Assembly (NCBI GenBank): GCA_046582495.1
Contig: JAYGEG010000148.1
Coordinates: 1 to 6,329, forward strand
Direction: 5' to 3'
Origin: TMED23 sp913054205
Lineage (GTDB): Bacteria; Pseudomonadota; Alphaproteobacteria; Rhodospirillales; UBA2165
DNA: 6,329 nucleotides
Shown here: positions 1 to 5,172 of the stretch, one piece after another
How positions within the stretch are numbered: position 1 is the first letter of the stretch
Layout: each line of letters begins with the position of its first letter
Made by a program: the position numbers and the translations under genes
The notes under the pieces: generated by a model
Seen by the model: only the letters and a program-made list of their open reading frames with translations
Told to the model about the DNA's origin: nothing
Databases searched by the model: none

Positions 1-60
1 GTTCATACTGTTGAGCTGTTGGATTGGGCAACCGGCGGGCCGAAGCCATCAAATATTTAA
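1..60 (+). CDS. Possible 3' end of an upstream gene (partial)
   Basis: Frame 1 is open from the window edge to a TAA at 58-60 and encodes 19 residues ending in DWATGGPKPSNI. The composition is protein-like and the next gene is on the same strand 77 bases later, so this could be the C-terminus of a gene that begins outside the window. I do not recognise the family. A second + frame and one - frame are also open over this short stretch, so the call rests on plausibility alone. Confidence 0.3.
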   Translation, partial: VHTVELLDWATGGPKPSNI

Positions 61-65
61 GTAAA

Positions 66-93
66 TTGTAACGTCAATTTGAATTCATATTAA
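66..93 (+). promoter_or_regulatory. Candidate sigma70-type promoter for the TPR gene
   Basis: TTGTAA (66-71) and TATTAA (88-93) are separated by 16 bases in an AT-rich stretch upstream of the TPR gene. This would give a leader of about 35-40 bases. The match is by eye only, and AT-rich DNA produces such pairs by chance. Confidence 0.3.
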
Positions 94-137
94 TTTTCGC
101 TATTTGGGTTAGGGTCTCGATCAGACATAATGGTTTA

Positions 138-692
138 ATGAGACGCTTTTATATTTTGATCGCAATTTTAGGGGTCGCGTTTATTTCTATGCCCATCAAT
201 GCCGGGCAAGAAGATAATCGACTGGATTTGTTGTTTGCCAATTTGGCGAAATCCACCAGTGCTGGTGATGCCAAAAAGATCGAGCACATAATTTGGCGCA
301 TTTGGAGTGAGAACAAAAACTCGCCGGCTGAACGGGTTCTGGCGCTCGGCGTAAAATCCATGAATTCCGGAGCGCTCAATGCTGCCCTTCAGGCTTTCAA
401 TGAAGTCGTGAAGTTGGCGCCGAATTTTGCCGAAGGCTGGAACAAGCGCGCGACGATTTTTTACTTGCTCCAAGATTATTCTTCTTCGGTCAAAGATATT
501 GCCCAGACCTTGCGGTTGGAGCCCCGGCATTTTGGTGCCCTTTCGGGTCTCGGGCTCATCAACACAGCGCTTGGGCGGCATGGGGCGGCGGTCAAAGCCT
601 TCGAAGAGGCAATCCAAATACACCCCTATATGGTGGGAGCCCGGCATCATATAAAAGTATTGAAAGAAATTCTGAAAGGCGAAGAAACCTAA
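138..692 (+). CDS. Exported tetratricopeptide-repeat (TPR) protein
   Basis: 184 residues. The N-terminus (MRRF, then a hydrophobic run to about residue 19, then INA-GQ) looks like a Sec signal peptide with signal peptidase I cleavage near residues 22/23, so the mature protein is probably periplasmic. Three TPR units follow at about 64-97, 98-131 and 132-165, with typical features such as A..AF..V..L.P (repeat 1) and LG....A..AFE.AI..HP (repeat 3). TPRs form helical scaffolds for protein-protein contacts, and the partner cannot be predicted here. No good Shine-Dalgarno lies before the ATG. The start is supported because it gives an intact signal peptide. The start overlaps the stop of a two-codon ORF (ATG GTT TAATG, 130-140). 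The next gene is 163 bases downstream, so co-transcription is uncertain. Family assignment is firm, role unknown. Confidence 0.85.
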   Translation: MRRFYILIAILGVAFISMPINAGQEDNRLDLLFANLAKSTSAGDAKKIEHIIWRIWSENKNSPAERVLALGVKSMNSGALNAALQAFNEVVKLAPNFAEGWNKRATIFYLLQDYSSSVKDIAQTLRLEPRHFGALSGLGLINTALGRHGAAVKAFEEAIQIHPYMVGARHHIKVLKEILKGEET

Positions 693-706
693 TAGCCGAA
701 TATTCC

Positions 707-726
707 AAAGAGCCCTTGTGCTTTTT
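707..726 (+). terminator. Weak candidate intrinsic terminator after the TPR gene
   Basis: AAAGAGC (707-713) can pair with GCTTTTT (720-726) around a 6-base loop, with one G-T wobble. The right arm runs into a five-T tract, and the hairpin begins 14 bases after the TPR stop. The stem is AT-rich and therefore weak, so this is only a candidate. Confidence 0.3.
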
Positions 727-840
727 CCTGCGGTCGGGCGAGTTCTATCATGTTTTGGATCAGGTGAAATAGCTCTATGTTATTGTTTTAATTTGCGAAA
801 ATAATGCTGAATAGGCCGGTGAATGGCTCAATCAGGAAAA

Positions 841-849
841 AAAGGAGAG
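841..849 (+). promoter_or_regulatory. Ribosome binding site that decides the SDR start
   Basis: AAAGGAGAG ends 6 bases before the ATG at 856. It is the best Shine-Dalgarno in the window. It lies inside the longer ORF that begins at the ATG at 823, which has no comparable site. This makes 856 the likely start. Confidence 0.8.
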
Positions 850-855
850 AATAAT

Positions 856-1560
856 ATGAGTGACGAGCAAATTGCTGTCATTGTTGGTGCGGGAGCAGGT
901 TTAAGTGCATCTTTGGCAAGAAAGTTTGCCGGCGCTGGAATGAAAATCGCGTTGGCGGCTAGAGATACCGGCAAATTGGCGGATTTGATTGCGGAAGTAG
1001 ATGCGGCAGCATACACCTGCGATACCTCCGATCCGGCAAGCGTTCAGGCGCTATTTAGCTCGGTCGCCAAGGATTTAGGCACGCCAGAAGTTGTTATCTT
1101 TAATGCGAGCCGTCGGGTGAGAGGAGAGATCGCAGAAATTGATCCGGAAGAAGTGCGCGAAGCCATCTTAACAACCTGCTATGGCGGTTTTTTGGTTGGC
1201 CAAGAGGCGGCTAAATTAATGCTTCCAGCCGGGAAGGGGACGATTATGTTTACCGGTGCTTCGGCTGGTGTAAAAGGCTTTCCGAAATCAGCAACCTTTG
1301 CGATGGGTAAATTTGGACTGCGCGGCCTTGCTCAAAGTATGGCGCGCGAACTCCATCCGCAAAATATTCACATCGTCCACGTCGTCGTCGATGGTGGAAT
1401 TCGCTCGGTCGAACGAGGACGCACCGAAGACGCAGTGCGGGGCGACGATGCATGGCTACTACCGGATGCGATTGCGGACACCTACTATCATCTCCACACC
1501 CAGCACCGAAGTGCGTGGTCTTGGGAGATTGAAGTCAGGCCCTGGGTTGAAGGTTTTTAA
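856..1560 (+). CDS. Atypical short-chain dehydrogenase/reductase (SDR) family protein
   Basis: 234 residues from ATG 856, chosen because a strong AGGAG site precedes it; it also starts close to the first beta strand, as usual for SDRs. The Rossmann nucleotide-binding turn is VGAGAGLS (10-17), a variant of TGxxxGxG with Ser for the last Gly. ALAARD (33-37 region) ends beta2 and carries an Arg that often favours NADP(H). CDTSD (55-59) is the usual Asp motif after beta3, and FNAS (82-85) stands for NNAG. By hand alignment the catalytic tetrad Asn-Ser-Tyr-Lys reads Thr107, Ala135, Phe148, Lys152. The following stretch KFGLRGLAQSMARELHP and the C-terminal segment VHVVVDGGI match a proteobacterial SDR subgroup that I recall as having Phe in place of Tyr. 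Substrate is unknown, and normal carbonyl reduction is doubtful. The gene ends tail to tail with gapR, the two stops being adjacent. Confidence 0.87.
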   Translation: MSDEQIAVIVGAGAGLSASLARKFAGAGMKIALAARDTGKLADLIAEVDAAAYTCDTSDPASVQALFSSVAKDLGTPEVVIFNASRRVRGEIAEIDPEEVREAILTTCYGGFLVGQEAAKLMLPAGKGTIMFTGASAGVKGFPKSATFAMGKFGLRGLAQSMARELHPQNIHIVHVVVDGGIRSVERGRTEDAVRGDDAWLLPDAIADTYYHLHTQHRSAWSWEIEVRPWVEGF

Positions 1561-1564
1561 TTAA
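1557..1564. other. Palindrome TTAATTAA joining two convergent stop codons
   Basis: The SDR stop TAA (1558-1560) and the gapR stop, read on the other strand from TTA (1561-1563), lie inside one perfect 8-bp palindrome. The two genes therefore abut with no intergenic base, and neither has its own terminator before the other gene starts. Confidence 0.9.
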
Positions 1565-1806
1565 TCCATATCCAGGGCGCGTTTATAGAGATCAAGCAGT
1601 TCATCCTGCTCGCGCCGGTCTGCGCCATCAAGTTTGCGCAACCGAATGACCATGCGCAGGATTTTGACATCAAAGCCAGCTGCTTTGGCTTCTGAATAGA
1701 CTTCGCGAATATCTTCGGCGAGGGCTGCTTTTTCTTCTTCCAAGCGTTCAACACGCTCAATTATTGTTTTTAGCCGTTCACTGGCTATGCCGCCGACATC
1801 TACCAT
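1561..1806 (-). CDS. gapR: GapR-family DNA-binding protein (DUF2312)
   Basis: 81 residues, close to the usual 80-90 of the family. The sequence is almost all helical and highly charged: a long first helix (about 8-43) with the signature ERVERLEEEKAALAEDIREVY, the turn AKAAGFD (40-46), then KILRMVIRLRKL (48-59) and a last helix, ELLDLYKRAL (69-78). This matches GapR of Caulobacter, an essential nucleoid-associated protein. GapR oligomers clamp AT-rich, overtwisted DNA ahead of replication and transcription and help topoisomerases act; the Lys and Arg residues line the DNA channel. The start at 1806 is supported by AGGGGAA (1812-1818 on this strand), 5 bases upstream. It is convergent with the SDR and lies downstream of the amidohydrolase gene on the same strand, 94 bases away, with its own candidate promoter. 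Family call is strong; function is taken from the family. Confidence 0.93.
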   Translation of the reverse strand: MVDVGGIASERLKTIIERVERLEEEKAALAEDIREVYSEAKAAGFDVKILRMVIRLRKLDGADRREQDELLDLYKRALDMD

Positions 1807-1853
1807 TTAAATTCCCCTGATATTCCATGTGGTAATCTTAATTTACTGACGAT

Positions 1854-1882
1854 TATGTATCGAGCTAGAGCGTATCCTGCAA
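1854..1882 (-). promoter_or_regulatory. Candidate sigma70-type promoter for gapR
   Basis: Reading the - strand, TTGCAG (1882-1877) and TACATA followed by AT (1859-1854) are 17 bases apart. This would give a leader of roughly 40 bases that contains the AGGGGAA ribosome site. It fits gapR being transcribed separately from the amidohydrolase gene. Assigned by eye only. Confidence 0.4.
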
Positions 1883-1900
1883 GTTCGCATTTAGGTAAAA

Positions 1901-2704
1901 TTAGTAATGTTTGATCTGATGCAGGTCAGTCGCGCTAAGAATTTCGCTGAGAATTTCGGAAATCACTTTGGCCCAATAGGCAACGCCCTCAGGTGTCGCG
2001 ACTAAATCTTGGCGCACTTCAATGGCGCAATGCGGTAAACCGGCGGCACCCGCATGAAAATCCACTGAATAATATACTTCTTTGCCGGAATAGGGCTCAT
2101 TGTCACCAATGACAAATTTGTCAGCGTGTTTACGCAGTAAATGGATCAGAGGCTCGGCGATGCGCGGGTCACGATTCCACAAGACTCCAGCGTGCCAAGG
2201 TCTGTCCGCTTTACTATTGGAAGATCCAGAGGACATGGACGGCGTGAATGTATGGAGTGAAAATACAGCCGGAATATTTTGAGGCACCGTTTTTCTTCTA
2301 CGTAAATGCGCGAGCGCATCAGCAATCGCATGATGGTAGGGCCAAAAATAATTATCCGTCCGCTCAACCTGTTCCGTCTCGCTTAAATTTTGATTGCCGG
2401 GAATTGGTATTTCATCACTCATGCTTGGGATGCCGCTTGGATCACCGGGCTGGCGATTGGGATCAATTACCAGCCGGGAAAAACCAGCCAGAACAGCCGC
2501 AGCGTCGATGTCTTTCGACATTTCGCGGGTAATGGCGGCTGCACCGATATCCCAACCGATATGCTGGTTAAGCTGATCCGGTGTCAGGCCGAGATTGTCG
2601 AGCTCAGTCGGCACATGATTGCTGGCGTGGTCACAGATCAGCAGGAGCGGCGCGCTTCCGTCCAAATTGTGGGTTTCAAAAGGCGTGTTTGTCGGAGATG
2701 TCAT
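1901..2704 (-). CDS. N-formylglutamate amidohydrolase family protein
   Basis: 267 residues from ATG 2704. Family motifs in order: LLICDHASNHVP (21-32), with the conserved H-A-S-N; QHIGWDIGA (47-55); SRLVIDPNR (76-84); YHHAI (123-127); FSLHTFTP (148-155); HAGVLWNR (171-178); and CAIEVRQD (226-233). His26, Asp52, His124, His151 and Glu229 are plausible metal or catalytic residues. The family hydrolyses N-formyl or related amide bonds. The best-known member, HutG, frees formate from N-formylglutamate in histidine degradation. No other hut gene is in the window, so the exact substrate is open and I give no symbol. The frame stays open upstream to 2842, but that extension has no family features and would overlap the divergent transporter start. 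No clear Shine-Dalgarno precedes 2704. No signal peptide; probably cytoplasmic. Confidence 0.87.
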   Translation of the reverse strand: MTSPTNTPFETHNLDGSAPLLLICDHASNHVPTELDNLGLTPDQLNQHIGWDIGAAAITREMSKDIDAAAVLAGFSRLVIDPNRQPGDPSGIPSMSDEIPIPGNQNLSETEQVERTDNYFWPYHHAIADALAHLRRRKTVPQNIPAVFSLHTFTPSMSSGSSNSKADRPWHAGVLWNRDPRIAEPLIHLLRKHADKFVIGDNEPYSGKEVYYSVDFHAGAAGLPHCAIEVRQDLVATPEGVAYWAKVISEILSEILSATDLHQIKHY

Positions 2705-2816
2705 GCAGTAGAGAGTAGAAACTTTTTTCACTACTTTCGAGCCCAAATTTATTTGAATTACATCGAGACAATTTGCGTATAGCAGTTGAGCTATTGTGCC
2801 TGTATAACCCGGCCCT
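2705..2816. promoter_or_regulatory. Divergent intergenic region between amidohydrolase and EamA transporter
   Basis: 112 AT-rich bases must hold the promoters of both divergent genes. On the + strand TATAAC (2803-2808) sits only 8 bases before the transporter ATG, and that start has no Shine-Dalgarno. If TATAAC is the -10 box, the transcript would be leaderless or nearly so. No convincing -35 box pairs with it. I see no clear promoter for the - strand gene. Confidence 0.4.
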
Positions 2817-3725
2817 ATGTCGGAACGCGTAAAAAATGACAAAATAACTCAGCGCGCGGTCATCGTTTTGCTGTTAGGAGCGGCGGCGATATCGTTCGCG
2901 CCTATTTTTGTACGGCTCAGTGAGCTTGGGCCGATTGCAACGGCATTCCACCGGGTTTTACTAGCGCTACCGGTTCTGTGGTTCTGGATGAGCCAGGATA
3001 ATAAAAATCTGGGAAATCCGGAAAAGCGCCATCGGCAACCAAGCTCCTTGAAGGATTTTGCGCGTCTCGGACTTGCCGGACTGTTTTTTGTTGGTGACTT
3101 ATCTTTTTGGCATTGGTCGATCAAGCTCACCTCAATCGCAAATTCAACGCTGCTGGCAAATTTTGCACCGATTTTTGTAACGCTCGCGGGATTTCTGCTG
3201 TTTGGCGAGAGATTTTCTAAAACCTTTTTAATCGGTCTGGTTTTTTCATTTGCCGGTCTCCTTCTTTTGCTTGGAGATAGTTTTGTTTTTCAAACCGACC
3301 ATCTTCTAGGCGATGCTTACGGCCTCGTGGCGGCAATCTTTTATGCAGCATATTTAATGACGGTCAGTCGTCTCCGCGCCGATTTTTCAACGGCGACCGT
3401 GATGTTTTGGTCCAGCTTGGTTACCTGTATCGGTCTCGTGCCGGTAACGTTGATCTCCGGCGAAAGCTTCATCGCGCAGTCGCTCTTTGGCTGGGCTGTA
3501 TTGGTTGCACTCGCGCTTATCTCGCATGCCGGCGGGCAAGGGATGATTGCTTATGCATTGGCGCATTTGCCGGCGGCTTTCGGCTCGGTCGGATTATTGT
3601 TGCAACCCGCCTTGGCGGCAATTATCGCCTGGTTTGTGTTTGGTGAAAGTCTCAGTCCCTTGCAATTGTCAGGTGGTTTGGTGGTTATTCTCGGCATTTA
3701 TTTTGCGCGCCGCGGGACGCGGTAA
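2817..3725 (+). CDS. EamA/DMT-family inner-membrane transporter
   Basis: 302 residues with about ten hydrophobic segments (near 13-33, 38-58, 84-100, 107-128, 136-153, 165-184, 193-213, 223-240, 247-270 and 283-297). These form two EamA repeats. Each half carries the family hallmark: NSTLLANFAPIFVTLAGFLLFGER in the first (109-132; Pro118, Glu131) and FGSVGLLLQPALAAIIAWFVFGES in the second (255-278; Pro264, Glu277). Length and topology are normal for drug/metabolite transporters, which mostly export small metabolites or amino acids. The substrate cannot be read from sequence. The start at 2817 gives a short charged cytoplasmic N-terminus before TM1; no Shine-Dalgarno is visible. The last codons (Arg-Gly-Thr-Arg-stop) are the first part of a 24-bp tandem repeat that continues past the stop. 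egtD lies 154 bases downstream on the same strand. Confidence 0.92.
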   Translation: MSERVKNDKITQRAVIVLLLGAAAISFAPIFVRLSELGPIATAFHRVLLALPVLWFWMSQDNKNLGNPEKRHRQPSSLKDFARLGLAGLFFVGDLSFWHWSIKLTSIANSTLLANFAPIFVTLAGFLLFGERFSKTFLIGLVFSFAGLLLLLGDSFVFQTDHLLGDAYGLVAAIFYAAYLMTVSRLRADFSTATVMFWSSLVTCIGLVPVTLISGESFIAQSLFGWAVLVALALISHAGGQGMIAYALAHLPAAFGSVGLLLQPALAAIIAWFVFGESLSPLQLSGGLVVILGIYFARRGTR

Positions 3726-3769
3726 AAATAATGTCGCGGGACGCGGTAAAAAGAATGTCGCGGGACGCG
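3711..3769 (+). repeat. 24-bp tandem repeat, about 2.5 copies, spanning a stop codon
   Basis: Unit 1 (3711-3734) and unit 2 (3735-3758) differ at one of 24 positions (T or G at unit position 19). A third partial copy of 11 bases (CGCGGGACGCG) fills 3759-3769. Unit 1 holds the last four codons and the stop of the EamA gene, so the stop is repeated in the same register. The 11-base core has the form CGCG-N3-CGCG and could form a small stem. The repeat ends 110 bases before egtD. Confidence 0.93.
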
Positions 3770-3800
3770 ATATACAAATTTGTGACTGTAATCCTTGATC

Positions 3801-3825
3801 GCTGGCTTGACAGGCGCGAGCCGGC
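3801..3825. other. Inverted repeat and -35-like element upstream of egtD
   Basis: GCTGGCT (3801-3807) can pair with AGCCGGC (3819-3825), seven pairs with one wobble, around an 11-base loop. No T tract follows, so it is not a standard terminator. A perfect TTGACA (3807-3812) overlaps the left arm and loop. At 17 bases spacing the -10 position reads AAGTCT (3830-3835), which is poor. It may be the egtD promoter with an overlapping operator, or chance. Confidence 0.3.
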
Positions 3826-3879
3826 AGGGAAGTCTGCGCTCTACAAGAAGAACCTTTCCACTAGGGGATCAGCGATAAT

Positions 3880-4860
3880 ATGAGCGAAGAGAAAATTGAG
3901 GGCATCGACTATTTTGTCGATCTTCAGCCTGAAACCGACGATTTCCTGTCGACCGTCTTGGATGGCCTGTCGCAATCACAGAAGACCATACCGCCGAAGT
4001 TTTTCTACGACGCCATTGGTTCCAAAATATTCGATAAAATTTGCGAAGCGCCGGAATATTACGTGACCCGCACGGAAATAGCGTTGATGAAAGAGATCGG
4101 CGAAGAGATCAATTCTCTGGTTGAGCCGAAATCAATCGTTGTTGAATATGGCTGTGGCTCAAGCCTAAAAATCAGAGCACTGTTATCGGCCTTGCCCGAC
4201 CCTGCCGAATACCTCGCCATTGATATATCCAAGTCGCATTTGATTCTGACGATCAAGGAGATTGCAGCGGATTATCCAAATCTACGCGTAGGCGCAATCT
4301 GTGCAGATTTTTCAGATGCGCTCGACTGGCCCGAGCAAGCGAGGTCTGAACATGATCAACGGCTTGCTTTTTTTCCAGGCTCGACGATTGGCAACCAAAC
4401 GCCGAAAGAGGCCCTCGAATTTTTGACACGGCTGCGCCATATGGTCGGTGATCAGGGCAGCCTGTTGATAGGCGTTGATTTGAAGAAAAACACCGAAGTT
4501 TTAAACAGCGCCTACAATGACGCGGCCGGCTACACCGCCGAGTTTAACCTGAACTTACTGCAACGCATGAAAAAGGAGCTGGACGCAGAATTGGATATTT
4601 CGAACTTCGAACATGATGCCTTTTACAATGAAGAATTAGGGCGCATCGAAATGCATTTGATCAGCCAATTAGATCAGACAATCCAGGTCGGCGGGCAGAA
4701 TTTCGAATTTAAAAAAGGCGAGACTATCCATACGGAGAATTCGTATAAATATTCGATCGAAGAATTCAGTGAACTTGCCCAGAAATCCGGATTTGCACCG
4801 GTTAAAGCGTGGACGGATGCGGACAATCTATTCAGCATCCATTATATGAGCGCAGTATAA
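3880..4860 (+). CDS. egtD: L-histidine N-alpha-methyltransferase, EgtD (hercynine synthesis)
   Basis: 326 residues, the normal length for EgtD. The enzyme transfers three methyl groups from SAM to histidine, giving hercynine, the first step to ergothioneine. Seen in order: PPKFFYDAIGSKIFDKI (38-54); PEYYVTRTE (58-66), holding a Tyr that contacts histidine in the mycobacterial enzyme; VEYGCGSSLK (88-97), the SAM motif; YLAIDISKS (111-119); FFPGSTIGNQTP (164-175), whose Asn172 matches the histidine-binding Asn of mycobacterial EgtD; GVDLKKN (198-204); AYNDAAGYTAEFNLNLL (211-227), with the binding Tyr212; and HTENSYKYS (284-292), where Glu286 and Ser288 match the Glu/Ser pair that holds the imidazole. 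All key sites are present, so it should be active. AGGGG (3863-3867) precedes the ATG by 12 bases. EgtB, often adjacent, is absent from the window. Cytoplasmic. It is convergent with a small - strand gene 13 bases away. Confidence 0.95.
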   Translation: MSEEKIEGIDYFVDLQPETDDFLSTVLDGLSQSQKTIPPKFFYDAIGSKIFDKICEAPEYYVTRTEIALMKEIGEEINSLVEPKSIVVEYGCGSSLKIRALLSALPDPAEYLAIDISKSHLILTIKEIAADYPNLRVGAICADFSDALDWPEQARSEHDQRLAFFPGSTIGNQTPKEALEFLTRLRHMVGDQGSLLIGVDLKKNTEVLNSAYNDAAGYTAEFNLNLLQRMKKELDAELDISNFEHDAFYNEELGRIEMHLISQLDQTIQVGGQNFEFKKGETIHTENSYKYSIEEFSELAQKSGFAPVKAWTDADNLFSIHYMSAV

Positions 4861-4873
4861 AGATAATATCGTG

Positions 4874-5086
4874 TTAGGAATCAGTCACGACGGAGCGGCC
4901 TTCATCGGTGATGCTGGCTTTATTAAAACCGGCACCGAAAGTATTCAACGAGACCCATTTTGCATCGACGCATTCTTTTAACGTCCGGTCTAAAATTTCG
5001 TGATTTCCACCGTCGGAAACCGCTATGTCTCCCGACATAATGAGAAGTTCTAACAATAATTTTTGTTGGGGCAATATTTGTGACAT
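4874..5086 (-). CDS. Small winged-helix-like protein of unknown function
   Basis: 70 residues. The protein looks like a compact helix-turn-helix with a wing: a first helix with LLLELLIMSG (10-19), then RTLKECVDAKWV (34-45) as a recognition-helix-like part, and the end SITDEGRSVV (58-67). The pattern of IT..GR after a helix ending in W.S is common in small winged-helix domains. I do not recognise a named family. The start is supported by AAGGA (5103-5099 on this strand), 12 bases upstream, and by a good promoter candidate. It is convergent with egtD (13 bases between stops) and divergent from the second EamA transporter, which makes local regulation of that transporter possible but unproven. 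Coding status is likely; function unknown. Confidence 0.65.
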   Translation of the reverse strand: MSQILPQQKLLLELLIMSGDIAVSDGGNHEILDRTLKECVDAKWVSLNTFGAGFNKASITDEGRSVVTDS

Positions 5087-5107
5087 AAATAAAATTATCC
5101 TTAAAAT
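5078..5107 (+). promoter_or_regulatory. Candidate promoter for the second EamA transporter
   Basis: TTGTGA (5078-5083) and TAAAAT (5102-5107) are 18 bases apart. The transcript would begin near 5114 with about 60 bases of leader before ATG 5173. The -35 box lies within the first codons of the divergent small gene. Assigned by eye in AT-rich DNA. Confidence 0.35.
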
Positions 5108-5116
5108 ATGTGGGGC

Positions 5117-5145
5117 AATTTAGGGTATGTCCAAATATTTATCAA
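5117..5145 (-). promoter_or_regulatory. Candidate promoter for the small winged-helix gene
   Basis: On the - strand TTGATA (5145-5140) and TAAATT (5122-5117) are 17 bases apart. Transcription would start near 5110, giving a leader of about 24 bases that includes AAGGA. This promoter overlaps the transcribed leader of the divergent transporter, so the two genes could interfere with each other. Confidence 0.4.
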
Positions 5146-5172
5146 ACACTGACTTCAGTTGAATATTATAAT

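Noticed and set aside
168..650. 160-residue open frame on the - strand opposite the TPR gene
   Set aside because: It is fully antisense to a clear signal-peptide/TPR protein, has no recognisable domain and no ribosome site. It is a shadow frame.
823..855. Upstream ATG of the SDR at 823
   Set aside because: The strong AGGAG site lies inside this extension and points to the ATG at 856.
2390..2782. 130-residue + strand open frame across the amidohydrolase
   Set aside because: It is antisense to a gene with strong motifs. Its sequence has no domain and has the look of a shadow frame.
2705..2842. N-terminal extension of the amidohydrolase to an ATG at 2842
   Set aside because: The extra 46 residues carry no family motif and would overlap the start of the divergent transporter. 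The first family motifs fit a start at 2704.
3547..3798. + strand frame running through the tandem repeat, giving a repeated AGRGK.NV peptide
   Set aside because: Most of it overlaps the EamA gene in another frame. The repeat peptide follows simply from the unit length being divisible by three.
5110..5172. GTG start of the second EamA gene at 5110
   Set aside because: The added residues are not membrane-like, overlap the candidate promoter boxes, and have no ribosome site.
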